Source of the DNA: Pseudomonas fluorescens
Lineage (GTDB): Bacteria > Pseudomonadota > Gammaproteobacteria > Pseudomonadales > Pseudomonadaceae
Direction: 5' to 3'
Length of the DNA: 40,470 nt
Assembly (NCBI RefSeq): GCF_005938625.1
Contig: NZ_VCNJ01000027.1
Location: 1 to 40,470, forward strand
Below are positions 8,039 through 16,817 of the stretch, piece after piece. Within the stretch, counting starts at the first letter, position 1. Every line of letters begins with the position of its first letter. The position numbers were made by a program, and so were the translations under genes. The notes under the pieces are model-generated. The model searched no databases. It saw only the letters and a list, made by a program, of their open reading frames with translations, and was not told where the DNA came from.

Positions 8039-8547
8039 GGCAGATCCTCCGGACTGAATTGCCCGTCACCAGGATCGACTTCAAACACCAACGACCCCGG
8101 CGGTTCGTCCGGCCACGGCCATTCCTCAAGGCCGAGATAAACCTGCTGAGTCCACTCCACCAGCCACACCGTGTATCCATCCAGGTGCGGCTGGGTCCAG
8201 TCCTGCAGCGATTGCACAAACTCGGCGGGTTCAACTGCCAACCCCCACGTCTGCGAACGCAGCAGCACCGCCAACTGCGTCGCCAATTGCACGGCCTGTT
8301 GATGATGGTGCGCCTTGATCGGGTCAACAATGATCCGAGCCTCGAACTTGCACACCAGCGAGGTTTCGCCGGTGCCGATATCTTTACCCGGCTCGATCTC
8401 GGCCACCTCCAGAAACACCGCTGGCAGCAACACGCGATCCTTAATGTCTGGCCAGACTGTGACGGTTTGCACGCCAGGCAAGTGGGTACGCAGATGCTGT
8501 TCTACCGCCCGATAAAACTGGTCCAGGCTGAACGGTTCTTCAGACAT
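8035..8547 (-). CDS. Putative tail terminator / completion protein (gpU position)
   Basis: 170 residues, MSEEPFSLDQFYRAVEQHLRTHL onward, with a central VKFEARI-like beta region and a conserved-looking tail TVWLVEWTQQVYLGLEEW. It lies directly after Z, where lambda places tail terminator U, and directly before baseplate V. I do not recognise a named family with certainty. It sits exactly at the seam between lambda-type head genes and P2-type tail genes, so a head-tail joining or terminator role is inferred from position. Confidence 0.6.
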   Translation of the reverse strand: MSEEPFSLDQFYRAVEQHLRTHLPGVQTVTVWPDIKDRVLLPAVFLEVAEIEPGKDIGTGETSLVCKFEARIIVDPIKAHHHQQAVQLATQLAVLLRSQTWGLAVEPAEFVQSLQDWTQPHLDGYTVWLVEWTQQVYLGLEEWPWPDEPPGSLVFEVDPGDGQFSPEDLP

Positions 8548-9205
8548 TGCCGATCCTCTTAAGGTACTTCTGCAGCTCAAAGTTGAGTTCCTGCTTGAGA
8601 ATCTCCAGCAGACGCTCATCTGCCTTTTTGACCCAACTGTCGAAATGCGGACGGGCTTGCTCCAGCGACACCTTGGCTTTGGCCAGCGGGAAACGACTAC
8701 CGTTTTCGGCGACCCAACCCGAACTCGGCCCGCGACCGGGGGACACCGTGCTGTCCGGGTAGTCGTCTCCGTTGAAATGCTTGCTGGCTGTGCGGATCCA
8801 GATGTCGGGTTTGTTGCCGTAGACCTTCTTGAGAAAGGCGCCTTCATAACGCCGCCCCGCCACCGACACACCGCTCCCGGTCTGCCGCGCCCGGCCGATC
8901 CGGCTGGATTCGATGGAGTTCAAACCGAACCACAGTTTGCCGCTCGCGGCACCGCCGGAAACCGGATAGCTGCGCAACCGCTGACGCACCGCTGCAACAG
9001 CAATGCGCTCTGACCGGCTGACGGCTCGGGCAATGTGCGTGCGCAACCAGCCCAACGTCTTGTTGATTGCGCGTCGATGCGCCGCAGCGGCCGCTTTCGG
9101 CACCACCTTGGCAAAGTCCTGGAACGCCTGAAAATCTGCGGCCGAGGACTGGATAGAGATCATCCCGCCCCCGGCCGAGGGTTTGAAATAGCTGCCGACG
9201 CTCAT
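8540..9205 (-). CDS. Z: Minor tail protein Z-like
   Basis: 221 residues. The segment AHRRAINKTLGWLRTHIARAVS and the later GRARQTGSGVSVAGRRYEGAFLKK motif match prophage minor tail protein Z (lambda gpZ family), which acts in head-tail joining. The start overlaps the FII-like stop (ATGA). The helical C-terminus ends LKQELNFELQKYLKRIGNV. Confidence 0.82.
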   Translation of the reverse strand: MSVGSYFKPSAGGGMISIQSSAADFQAFQDFAKVVPKAAAAAHRRAINKTLGWLRTHIARAVSRSERIAVAAVRQRLRSYPVSGGAASGKLWFGLNSIESSRIGRARQTGSGVSVAGRRYEGAFLKKVYGNKPDIWIRTASKHFNGDDYPDSTVSPGRGPSSGWVAENGSRFPLAKAKVSLEQARPHFDSWVKKADERLLEILKQELNFELQKYLKRIGNV

Positions 9206-9522
9206 GGCCGCAACCTCAGAATCAGGGCGACCAGCCCGTCACCGCTCGGTTCGAGCTGGATCAGATCGTAGTCACCGCCGCCATCCAAGGCAGGCAGGTC
9301 AACGCTGACCAGCATGCCCTGTTCCAGACCTTGCGAATCGCTGACGCGGATCTCGAAGCGAGGCTCGCGCAACCCGGTGTTGAGCTTGCCGAACTTGGGT
9401 TGCAGCCAGGGCGCGGCAAACATGCCGAACACTGGCTCTTCGCGACCCTCGAACCGTGCCGTATCGCCCAGCGTTTCGAACACCACCGCGTCGACGTCGG
9501 CGATCAGATCGCGAAAGCCCAC
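9202..9522 (-). CDS. Head-tail joining protein, lambda FII-like
   Basis: 106 residues if translation begins at GTG 9522 (VGFRDLIADVDAVVFETLGD), three bases after the end of the major capsid gene. The frame is open further upstream, but that part overlaps capsid coding sequence. The pattern (short N-terminal helix, then GVFD-like FGMFAAPW strand, IRVSDSQ and RGD-like GMLV) resembles lambda gpFII, which completes filled heads. Position after the capsid gene and before Z agrees. Confidence 0.72.
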   Translation of the reverse strand: MGFRDLIADVDAVVFETLGDTARFEGREEPVFGMFAAPWLQPKFGKLNTGLREPRFEIRVSDSQGLEQGMLVSVDLPALDGGGDYDLIQLEPSGDGLVALILRLRP

Positions 9523-9524
9523 GG

Positions 9525-10520
9525 TCAGAGTTCCAGCAGAATCTGGGCGCGTGGTCGAGTGCACATGTGCAATGGGTTGGACTGGGCTTCACCGGCCATC
9601 CCTTTGTTCATCGGCAACGGCTCGATCATGCTGTAGTACGGAATGCCCTGAGTGTTGACCGTTTCCATGTAGTCGGCCGGCGCGAACACCGAGATGTACA
9701 GATCCGGCACGCCTTCAGGCACCAGCAGCGCCTTATCGTCATGGACGAAGGAAACACCGGCGACCTTGCCACGGTAGCGCTCCCAGATGATGCCGCCGAA
9801 CTCGAAGCTTTCCCGGGCGTCGCCACGCAGCGCTGCCGCTTGCTGACTGTTGAGGTAGGTCTCTTTGACCGACTTGTGAACAATCAGCTTGTTCCAGAAG
9901 TTCTTGCCGCAGAAAGCGCGCGAACCGGTACTGGTCACGCTGCCCAGCGCATCCTCCTGCATGTCCAGCGCCTCACCGCACATGACCCGCAGCTCGGTAT
10001 CGGCCTTGGTCAGCCCCATGGACATCTTCTGACGCTGCACACCGAAGCGCTCATACAAGTCCAGCAGCACCGTCGAACCATCAGCGTCGAGGATCTGGCC
10101 GTTGAGTGCGCCCATGCGCTGGAACTCATGCGTGGCGTCCAACTGACGACGCGCCTTAGCCAGACGCGCATTGACCACGTCCTGCACCGCCTGCAGCTCA
10201 GTGCGAGTGCCGAAGGCGCGGATGCCTTGGATCTCATCCGCCTTGATGGTGAAACGCTCCGGCAGGTGCACGGTGTTGAACGGGATCAGGTTGCGCTTGC
10301 TCGCAGCAACCACCAGGCCAGAACCACCGCGCTCACCGGCCGGCACCAGTGCCAGGGTGTCACCGTCCTTTTCAATCTGCACGGTCAGGGTGGTAATGCC
10401 TTCCTCGCGGAACAGGCCCAAGGCGCTGATGCGGCCCGGCAGGTAGGGTTGATCATTGAGTGCAGCGGTCAGCGAGGTAACGGTAAACGCTTCGTCTTCA
10501 AAAATGGCGATATCGGCCAT
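9525..10520 (-). CDS. Major capsid protein, lambda gpE-type
   Basis: 331 residues starting MADIAIFEDEAFTVTSLTAALND. DQPYLPGRISALGLFREEGITTLTVQIE, LIPFNTVHLPERFTIKADEIQGIRAFG and the C-terminal NPLHMCTRPRAQILLEL are classic for the phage capsid E family, with usual length near 340. ATG 10520 is chosen for its GGAGAG site; the frame is open a little further upstream but enters a terminator hairpin. It forms the HK97-fold shell. Confidence 0.95.
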   Translation of the reverse strand: MADIAIFEDEAFTVTSLTAALNDQPYLPGRISALGLFREEGITTLTVQIEKDGDTLALVPAGERGGSGLVVAASKRNLIPFNTVHLPERFTIKADEIQGIRAFGTRTELQAVQDVVNARLAKARRQLDATHEFQRMGALNGQILDADGSTVLLDLYERFGVQRQKMSMGLTKADTELRVMCGEALDMQEDALGSVTSTGSRAFCGKNFWNKLIVHKSVKETYLNSQQAAALRGDARESFEFGGIIWERYRGKVAGVSFVHDDKALLVPEGVPDLYISVFAPADYMETVNTQGIPYYSMIEPLPMNKGMAGEAQSNPLHMCTRPRAQILLEL

Positions 10521-10537
10521 GGGTACTCTCCAGAAAC

Positions 10538-10561
10538 GAAAAATCCCGCACGCGGCGGGAT
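10538..10561 (-). terminator. Terminator-like hairpin upstream of the capsid gene
   Basis: Minus strand ATCCCGC-CGCGT-GCGGGAT followed by TTTTCG, between the decoration and capsid genes. Partial read-through here could set protein ratios, or the next gene may have its own promoter. Confidence 0.65.
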
Positions 10562-10582
10562 GCATACAAAAGAAGGATCGAC

Positions 10583-10927
10583 TTAGCGGACGATCACGAA
10601 ATGAGTGGCGAGTGCTTTCTCGGCGGCCAGATCCAGACCGGTCAAATGCGCTTCGCTGACTTCGGCCAACCGCACCACGGCGCGACCGCGACGCACCACA
10701 TCGGATTCGCCCAGCGGGCCGTAGAGAATGGCAACAGCGTTTTCGGTGCCATCCTCAGCAGTCGGTTCGTAGGGGGCGAATTCGCCGGAAGCGGTCACCA
10801 GCCCGAGGATTTGCCCGGGCCACAACGCTGGACCGGCCGCGACGTTGATCGCTTCACGCGAAATGGTGCCGGCGCCTTCGGACAGCAGGAATTCACCTGC
10901 GTGCATCGGTTCCTGTTTGATGGTCAT
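10583..10927 (-). CDS. Capsid decoration protein, lambda gpD-like
   Basis: 114 residues starting MTIKQEPMHAGEFLLSEGAGTISREAI. AGPALWPGQILG, NAVAILYGPLG and VVRRGRAVV match the head-decoration (HDPD) family that stabilises expanded capsids. ATG 10927 follows AAAGGAGC. It overlaps the protease gene stop by 4 bases (ATGA). Confidence 0.92.
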   Translation of the reverse strand: MTIKQEPMHAGEFLLSEGAGTISREAINVAAGPALWPGQILGLVTASGEFAPYEPTAEDGTENAVAILYGPLGESDVVRRGRAVVRLAEVSEAHLTGLDLAAEKALATHFVIVR

Positions 10928-12078
10928 GCTCTTGCTCCTTTCGCGCTTTGCGCGGTTCCAGTTTGGGCCGCTTGGCGAGCAGCCCAAATCGAGTTGGGGT
11001 CAGGTTGTTTGGCCAGCACCTTGGGCGCCAGATCGTCCGCCAGCGGCAGACTGTTGTCGATTTCAAAGCCCTTACCGCTGGTGACAATCTTGTCGAACAG
11101 ACGCGCCCGCACCGCCGCCTCGTCCAGACCTGCCGCGACATACTCGGCGCTGAATTCCGGCAACCGCGCGGCCACGCAGAGGTCGTTTACCGCCTTGGCG
11201 CGTGCCAGACCGGCTAAAACGACCTCTTCACTTTCAAGCTGGGTGGACTTAAGCAGCGGCTCGACCAGGTTGCTGATGCCCGCCGCCGTGCAGCGCTGAG
11301 TGACCAGCAATGCCAACTTGGTCGAGTCGACTACAGGCGGCACCAGCGGCGGTTCGACAGGATCAAGATCCGGATCCGGTTCGGGTGCCTCGTCGAGCTG
11401 GGCCAGCAAATCAGCCGGTGCGTTCTGGAATCGTTGCAGCACCGCGCCTTGACCGAGACAGGCTTTGACCTTGACGCCGTCGCCCACTTCATCGGCCAGC
11501 CCCAACGCCACCGCTTCGTTGGCGGTCAGCCAAGTTTCAGCATCAACCATTCGCCGCAGTTCGGCGTCATCAATGTCGGGCGCCTTGGCCTTATAGGCCG
11601 CGATGATCGCCTCCAAGGTCTGATCCAATACATCAGCAACCCGGCGGAAGTCCTCAGCGCTACCGCCTGTATAGGTGTATGGGTTGTGAATCATCAACAT
11701 GGCGTTCGCCGCGATGACTACGCGGTGTGCGCCGCACACGGCCACACTGGCCGCACTCGCGGCCAGTGCATCGATCCGGCCGGTGCAGCGCTCACCCAGC
11801 CGCGACAGCGCGTTGTGCATGGCCAGACCGTCGAACAGGTCACCGCCGATACTGTTGAACGCGGCGACCACCGGCGACACACCATCATCCATGGCGCGCA
11901 GATCCTGCACGAATTGATTGGCAGTGATACCCCAAGCACCGATCTCGCCATAGACGAAGACTTCGATCACTCGCTCGGTGGCCTCGCCGCTGGCATGAAC
12001 GGCATACCAGGTCTTGTCCTTGACCTCGACGCGTTTGCCGGCGCGGTTGTAAATACGCGGTTTCGCGCTCTTGCTCAT
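10924..12078 (-). CDS. Capsid maturation protease with scaffold domain (lambda C/Nu3-like)
   Basis: 384 residues from ATG 12078 (AAGGAGC upstream). Residues about 35-210 are a ClpP-like serine protease: FNSIGGDLFDGLAMHNAL, the nucleophile region ALAASAASVAVCGAH and MLMIHNPYTYTGG (candidate catalytic His). After an acidic proline-rich linker (EAPEPDPDLDPVEPPLVPP), the C-terminal 130 residues are helical and may serve as scaffold, as in lambda, where Nu3 is encoded inside C. An internal start for a separate scaffold is possible but I cannot place it. Confidence 0.88.
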   Translation of the reverse strand: MSKSAKPRIYNRAGKRVEVKDKTWYAVHASGEATERVIEVFVYGEIGAWGITANQFVQDLRAMDDGVSPVVAAFNSIGGDLFDGLAMHNALSRLGERCTGRIDALAASAASVAVCGAHRVVIAANAMLMIHNPYTYTGGSAEDFRRVADVLDQTLEAIIAAYKAKAPDIDDAELRRMVDAETWLTANEAVALGLADEVGDGVKVKACLGQGAVLQRFQNAPADLLAQLDEAPEPDPDLDPVEPPLVPPVVDSTKLALLVTQRCTAAGISNLVEPLLKSTQLESEEVVLAGLARAKAVNDLCVAARLPEFSAEYVAAGLDEAAVRARLFDKIVTSGKGFEIDNSLPLADDLAPKVLAKQPDPNSIWAARQAAQTGTAQSAKGARA

Positions 12079-13556
12079 GGTTGCTCCTTGTCGTCGGTGT
12101 CTTCGACGGCATCCAGGGTGTTGTAGTTGAGGCCCAGCTTTGTGGCCCGCTTCAGATCGGCGGCGTTTTCCAGATCGACCGTTTCGGCGTCGTAGCCAGT
12201 ACGCAGGACCATCTCGCTGCGCGACGAAAAACCGGCTCTCACCTCCATCGCTCTTGCTTGCACGTCTTGAACCGGCTGGATATAGGCCCAGCCTTGCGGT
12301 ACCCAGCGAGTGCGAAGGTACTGGCGGCGCTTCTGTGCGTAATCGTCCAGCACCAGAACACCCGACAGCACCGCCATGTCCATCCAAGCGGCCCGCACCG
12401 GGCGGCAAAGTTGATGGACGTACACGCTGAATTGCAGTTGTTCCAGGCGGCGCCGAAACTCGTTGAGCACCACCCGTAATGCTCGGTCGTTGATTCCGCG
12501 CATGTCGCCGGTGAGGATCTCGTAAGGCGTACCGCTACCCGCCGCTGCAGCCATCAACTGCTGACGCATGAAGTCCGGGTAGTTGTTGCCCGCGTCCGGC
12601 GGTTTGGAAAATTCCACCTCTTCGCCCGGACCGAGTTCCTGCATGGTGCCGGGTTCGAGCGCAACCATGGGCGTGAAGCCGTCGCGGTCCAGATCCAATA
12701 ACGCGCCGGTGACCGGATCGCGTGGAGCCGGACCCGCGTCAGGCGGCGGGCGCGTGATGAAACCGGCGAACAGGTTGGCCACCTCCTGACGGAACAGCAC
12801 CGCGTCGTCGTAGTTGTCCAGACTGCGCAGCCGTTTGAGTACCGGCGACAATCGCGGCACACCGCGCAACTGGCCAGGTTCAACCGGTTCGAAGATGTGC
12901 AGCACCTGCGCGGCCGGGACGCGCACTAACTGGTTGTAGCCGGCGTTCAACGAGGCCGCATCACGCGGGTGCGACAGGTACATCCAATACGCTACCCGCT
13001 TGCCGCCGGGCGTGAACTCGATGCCGGCACGGATGACGTTGCCGCTCTTGGTGCTCTCGAATTTGTCGTGCGGCACGAACTCCGGCGCCAGGATCTGCAA
13101 CTGCAGCGGAACCGCCAAACCTTCGTCCCGACTGCGAGGACGCAACCGGACGAAGCACTCGCCCGATGTTTCCACCGTGCGCGCCACTAGCGCCTGCTGG
13201 CCGTAAAAGTCGGTGCGGTCATCCGCATCAGACTCATCAACCCAATCGCTCCACAGCTCCTGCAGCAGCTTGCGCAGGACATCATCATCGGTCGCTGGCC
13301 GAGGGGTGATGCCGGTGCCGATCAGGTTGCTGACGCGCTTGTCGATGACGTTGAAGGCATACGGGTCATTGCGAACCGCTGCCCGGGAGCGCGACCGCAA
13401 ATTGCGCAGTGCCGGGGTGTTGATGCTGTTGATCCCGTTGTCGGGAGCGTCCCAGTTAGCGGATCGGCGGCCTTCACCAGCGCCTTCGTAACTGGCCTTG
13501 ATGTTGGACGGCAGCACAAAGCCGTTACGGGTCAACGTCGGAAAATGTCGGGCCAT
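12075..13556 (-). CDS. Portal protein, lambda gpB-type
   Basis: 493 residues. Typical B-family features: SINTPALRNLRSRSRAAVRNDPYAFNVIDKRVSNLIGTGITPRP near the N-terminus, HIFEPVEPGQLRGVPRLSPVLKRL in the middle and the GMRGINDRALRVVLNEFRRRLEQ region. It forms the dodecameric ring at the packaging vertex. It begins at the end of the gpW-like gene (TTAATG) and ends overlapping the protease start. Confidence 0.95.
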   Translation of the reverse strand: MARHFPTLTRNGFVLPSNIKASYEGAGEGRRSANWDAPDNGINSINTPALRNLRSRSRAAVRNDPYAFNVIDKRVSNLIGTGITPRPATDDDVLRKLLQELWSDWVDESDADDRTDFYGQQALVARTVETSGECFVRLRPRSRDEGLAVPLQLQILAPEFVPHDKFESTKSGNVIRAGIEFTPGGKRVAYWMYLSHPRDAASLNAGYNQLVRVPAAQVLHIFEPVEPGQLRGVPRLSPVLKRLRSLDNYDDAVLFRQEVANLFAGFITRPPPDAGPAPRDPVTGALLDLDRDGFTPMVALEPGTMQELGPGEEVEFSKPPDAGNNYPDFMRQQLMAAAAGSGTPYEILTGDMRGINDRALRVVLNEFRRRLEQLQFSVYVHQLCRPVRAAWMDMAVLSGVLVLDDYAQKRRQYLRTRWVPQGWAYIQPVQDVQARAMEVRAGFSSRSEMVLRTGYDAETVDLENAADLKRATKLGLNYNTLDAVEDTDDKEQP

Positions 13557-13762
13557 TAAAGTCCCTTGCCCCCGTGATAAAGGCGGACCACGCGCGAACG
13601 TGGCCCAGCGTCGCGTGCCAGCGACGAGCGTATTTCCGCGCGCGCCGCGAGCAGTTCATCGACCGTGCGGTATTCCACGGTACGGTCGGTGTAGCGCACA
13701 GTTTTCTCACCGCGAGCAATGGCCGCCTCAACCGCGTCGAGGTGCTTTTTCGTAAATGACAT
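13556..13762 (-). CDS. Head-tail joining protein, lambda gpW-like
   Basis: 68 residues, MSFTKKHLDAVEAAIARGEKTV. Length and the pattern of two helices around YTDRTVEYRTVDELLAAR match lambda gpW (68 residues), which binds the portal after packaging. It sits between large terminase and portal, as in lambda. Confidence 0.9.
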   Translation of the reverse strand: MSFTKKHLDAVEAAIARGEKTVRYTDRTVEYRTVDELLAARAEIRSSLARDAGPRSRVVRLYHGGKGL

Positions 13763-13763
13763 A

Positions 13764-15758
13764 TCAGCGTCTCTTCAGGTAGCCACTGGTGGAGCTGCGG
13801 CGTTGTGGGGGAGCGGCTGCCGGACGTGATTTCACGGCTGGTTGCGGCGCCTGTGGTGCTGCCGGTGTTTCGACTGGCCGGCTGAGCCGCTCGCTCTGAA
13901 CGGGTTGGCCACTATCGCCCGAAACCGACTGGTAGATCGCCTGCCGAATCCGCGCCCAATCGTGCTCTTGGTAGCGATTGATGCCCTGGTAATGGGCCAT
14001 GGCCAGGTTGTACACCAACAGATCGAGCGCTTCGTTACGCTCGGATTTGCCCTTGGTCCATTCGATGCGTTTATGCCCCCTGACGTAACGGGTGACTTTG
14101 CGCTCAGCCACGCACTGGGCGAAAAAGTCATCCGGCAGGTCGTTGGCAAAGTGCAGCGCTCCCGGGCCGGTGTCGAATACATAGCGGTTGTAGATCCAGT
14201 CCTTCGCCGTGTCGGTACCAACAAACCAAAGCTCGGCGCCATGCCGTTCAGTCAGGCCCTTCCATGTCACGTCGACCATCGAAGGTCGCTGCGCGATCAC
14301 CGGCCGGCCCCGCTTGCTCGCCCCCTTGATGGCGAACACGTTGCGCCATCGGCGCATACGGCAGAACTGATAGACCTCATCTGTATGCCTACCACCGGAG
14401 TCGACCGCAGTCGCCATGATCATCAGATCAGCACCACAAGGGTGCCGGTAACGGGCCTTGAGTAATTCGTCCAGCGCCGCCCAGGTGCGCTCATCTGTGG
14501 GGTCGCTGGCGATCACTTGAAAGTCGACCACCCAGCGTTCCATGCCGACACCCCACCCCATCACCATCAGTTCCAGGCGGTCGGCCTGGGTGTCAACCGA
14601 AGCGGTCAGCATCAACACGCCGTCGGGCATTGAGCCAAGGCTGTAGTTTTCCAGCCGCGCCCGATCCCTCAGCACATCGGCCGAGGTTTGTTCCTGAGCG
14701 CTATCCCAGACCTTGGCCAGACGAGTGTTATAAAACACCTGCATCGGCTCCAGATCGCCTTTGGCCTGAGCCTTTTTAGCCTTCTCGAATTGCTTGGCCA
14801 ACGAGGCCCAACCGGTCCACCCGGGCGGCGAGTACAACGCATTCAAGTTAAAACCGATGGTTTCGCCATCGCCTTGGGTGTGTGCCCGCCACTCCCCTTT
14901 CGCGAGCATCTCGCCCTTATAGCGCTCCTCGATCAGGACGTCGCAGTCGGGGCCGGCACATTGGTAATGCACAACCTGAAAATCCGCCGAGTAATGCAAA
15001 CGCTCCCATTCGAGAACCTGCATGTGGTCACAGGTTGGACACGGCACGTAGTAGTAACGCTGATCGCTGACCTCAAACAGATCAGCGATCCGTGACGCCC
15101 CCCTGACCGTCGGCGAACTGGAAAAATAAAATTTGGCGTTACGGCCGAAAGTACTGCCGCGAGTCTCGGCCAGTTCGACCGGGTCGCCCTCTTCGCCCAC
15201 GTCCACACTCCAGCGATCAACCTCGTCGCCGTAGATGTAGCGTGCGGAAAGCTCCGCCAGGTTGGCCGCTGAACCGGCCGTGGTGATGTACAGCGAACCA
15301 CCCTCGAACTCCTTTGTGTCCATGGTGTTGCGCGCATCTCGCGAGCGGTTGGACGCCACGCGCTCACGCAGAACCGGCGTAGCCTTGATGGTTTTACCAA
15401 TCCGCGACGATACCCGCTTGGCCAACCCCAGACTGGGCAACAACGTGAGGATGTTGGACGGGGCCATATGGATCAGGCCGCCGATCCAGTTCAAGGCGAT
15501 CTGAGTTTTCATCAACTGCGAAGCCACCATGGTCACCACCCGCTTGCACGGGTGGGCAGGTGACAGACAGCGCATCGGCTCACGCGCATAAGGGGTACGC
15601 GAAGTGTGGTATTGACCAGGCTCGGCCGCACCCGTGTCGCGCGGGATGCGCATGTACTCGTCGGCCCACTGATCAATCCAGACATCTGGCTCTGGTCGCT
15701 GCCCACGGAAATACGCTTCGCGGTACACCGTCGCACCGTTCGACATTTCTAAGGACAT
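13764..15758 (-). CDS. Terminase large subunit, GpA family
   Basis: 664 residues from ATG 15758; the frame is open to 15815 but that would overlap the small-subunit gene. The ATPase domain begins around CKRVVTMVASQLMKTQIALNW (Walker A region) and continues with GGSLYITTAGSAANLAELSARYIYGDEVDRW (Walker B). C-terminal nuclease-domain motifs include SVDTQADRLELMVMGWG and RKVTRYVRGHKRIEWTKGKSERNEALDLLVY. It packages DNA and cuts concatemers. The GpA family usually cuts at cos. Confidence 0.95.
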   Translation of the reverse strand: MSLEMSNGATVYREAYFRGQRPEPDVWIDQWADEYMRIPRDTGAAEPGQYHTSRTPYAREPMRCLSPAHPCKRVVTMVASQLMKTQIALNWIGGLIHMAPSNILTLLPSLGLAKRVSSRIGKTIKATPVLRERVASNRSRDARNTMDTKEFEGGSLYITTAGSAANLAELSARYIYGDEVDRWSVDVGEEGDPVELAETRGSTFGRNAKFYFSSSPTVRGASRIADLFEVSDQRYYYVPCPTCDHMQVLEWERLHYSADFQVVHYQCAGPDCDVLIEERYKGEMLAKGEWRAHTQGDGETIGFNLNALYSPPGWTGWASLAKQFEKAKKAQAKGDLEPMQVFYNTRLAKVWDSAQEQTSADVLRDRARLENYSLGSMPDGVLMLTASVDTQADRLELMVMGWGVGMERWVVDFQVIASDPTDERTWAALDELLKARYRHPCGADLMIMATAVDSGGRHTDEVYQFCRMRRWRNVFAIKGASKRGRPVIAQRPSMVDVTWKGLTERHGAELWFVGTDTAKDWIYNRYVFDTGPGALHFANDLPDDFFAQCVAERKVTRYVRGHKRIEWTKGKSERNEALDLLVYNLAMAHYQGINRYQEHDWARIRQAIYQSVSGDSGQPVQSERLSRPVETPAAPQAPQPAVKSRPAAAPPQRRSSTSGYLKRR

Positions 15759-15762
15759 AGGG

Positions 15763-16332
15763 TTAGCTCGGGGTAATGGCTTGTTGTAGATCTGCTGCTG
15801 ACAGCCGCTCAGCATCTTCCAGTGTTTGTCGCAAAGCCGACGTCAGACGCTTTTCGATTTGCCATGGATCAGACAGCGATGCCAGTTCCGGCGATAGCTG
15901 TGGCGCCATTCCAAGCAAAAGATCACGCAGTAAGCGACCGGCGTTATAGGCCGCATCTTCGACCGCTTTGCGCTCTACCAAGGTGCCTCGGGCTTTAAGG
16001 AAGTTGTCTTTTTCCTGAAGCGACAGGTAGTGCTCACGAAGAGCGCGTGACTTTTGAAAGTCGGGTACCTGACCAGAGGGGTCATCTACAAAATCTGCGA
16101 TGACTATTTCCAGCGGTGGCTGATCACTCCGCTTCGGGCGATTGCGCTCATGTCGAGCGGCGACGCCGGCCTTGCTCGGGTCGCTCGTCATGGCCAGAAG
16201 CTGCTCGCTGGCCTCCACATCAATCTGCCCGGCAGCATTCAGAACCAGTCGTTGACTCTTGACCAGCTTGCCAACGTACTGCCGAGACCACCCCTTCAGC
16301 TCGCAGTACTCCTTGCGAGTTACAAAAGCCAT
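15763..16332 (-). CDS. Terminase small subunit, Nu1-like
   Basis: 189 residues from ATG 16332 with GGAGG upstream. The N-terminal MAFVTRKEYCELKGWSRQYVGKLVKSQRLVL is a winged-helix DNA-binding segment like lambda Nu1. The rest is helical with QEKDNFLKARGTLVERKAVEDAAYNAGRLLRDLLLG, typical of this phage family. It recognises the packaging site, which in lambda lies immediately upstream of Nu1; repeats at 16350-16558 are candidates. Confidence 0.88.
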   Translation of the reverse strand: MAFVTRKEYCELKGWSRQYVGKLVKSQRLVLNAAGQIDVEASEQLLAMTSDPSKAGVAARHERNRPKRSDQPPLEIVIADFVDDPSGQVPDFQKSRALREHYLSLQEKDNFLKARGTLVERKAVEDAAYNAGRLLRDLLLGMAPQLSPELASLSDPWQIEKRLTSALRQTLEDAERLSAADLQQAITPS

Positions 16333-16349
16333 GCGGCCTCCATCGTCGT

Positions 16350-16558
16350 GGCTTGTTAAGCCTGTCAACTAACCCGGCTTAGTTGACAAGCCTTCTGGCC
16401 ATTGCACAGGGGCTGCTGTTCAAGAAATTGAACAGGCATGAAAACGCCTACAGCCCAATAGAACCGGGGGGGACTCCACTAAAAAACACTGTTTGGGTCA
16501 TGCGAACGCTGTCGCTGAAAACACAGAATTCCTTGTCAACCTGTCAACCGCTGTCAAC
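16350..16558. other. Candidate packaging (cos) region with TGTCAAC repeats
   Basis: Non-coding stretch upstream of the small terminase gene. It holds a short hairpin (16350-16362), a perfect inverted repeat TGTCAACTAA / TTAGTTGACA (16363-16388), a second inverted repeat CTGTTCAA-GAAA-TTGAACAG (16416-16435), and three direct TGTCAAC repeats at 16534, 16542 and 16552. Nu1-type small terminases bind repeated sites next to cos. The exact cut site is not visible. From 16559 to 16688 I see no gene. Confidence 0.45.
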
Positions 16559-16688
16559 TAACTTTCCAGCCCTGTGGCTAACGCTTTCCCGCGGGTTTCC
16601 GACCCCGTACCCTACGAAAAACCCCAGGGTCCCCGGCGATTTTCAGCACCAAAACGGTGCGCCGCCGCTCGCATTGACCAATTGCAAC

Positions 16689-16817
16689 TCACTGGAACAC
16701 CTCGTTATGCGTAACGGCCGGCACGTCACAAGCGGCCGACTCTCGACACTCCAAATGTCCCGACAAGGCATAAGCCAGCAGGACAACCATCAACGTCACC
16801 AGCGGCCGGCGCTTCAC
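16689..16817 (-). CDS. 42-residue membrane protein downstream of holin
   Basis: Begins at GTG 16817, overlapping the holin stop (GTGA). Two arginines precede a hydrophobic segment (LVTLMVVLLAYAL, residues 6-18), followed by a short polar tail with two cysteines. I do not recognise it. It has no proper lipobox (LSGHLEC), so it is unlikely to be an Rz1. Position and topology suggest a holin partner or antiholin, but this is inference only. Confidence 0.5.
   Translation of the reverse strand: MKRRPLVTLMVVLLAYALSGHLECRESAACDVPAVTHNEVFQ

Noticed and set aside
9456..10586. Long plus-strand open frame (376 codons) opposite the major capsid gene
   Set aside because: Shadow of the capsid gene in high-GC DNA; no ribosome site, and the minus-strand product is a clear capsid protein.
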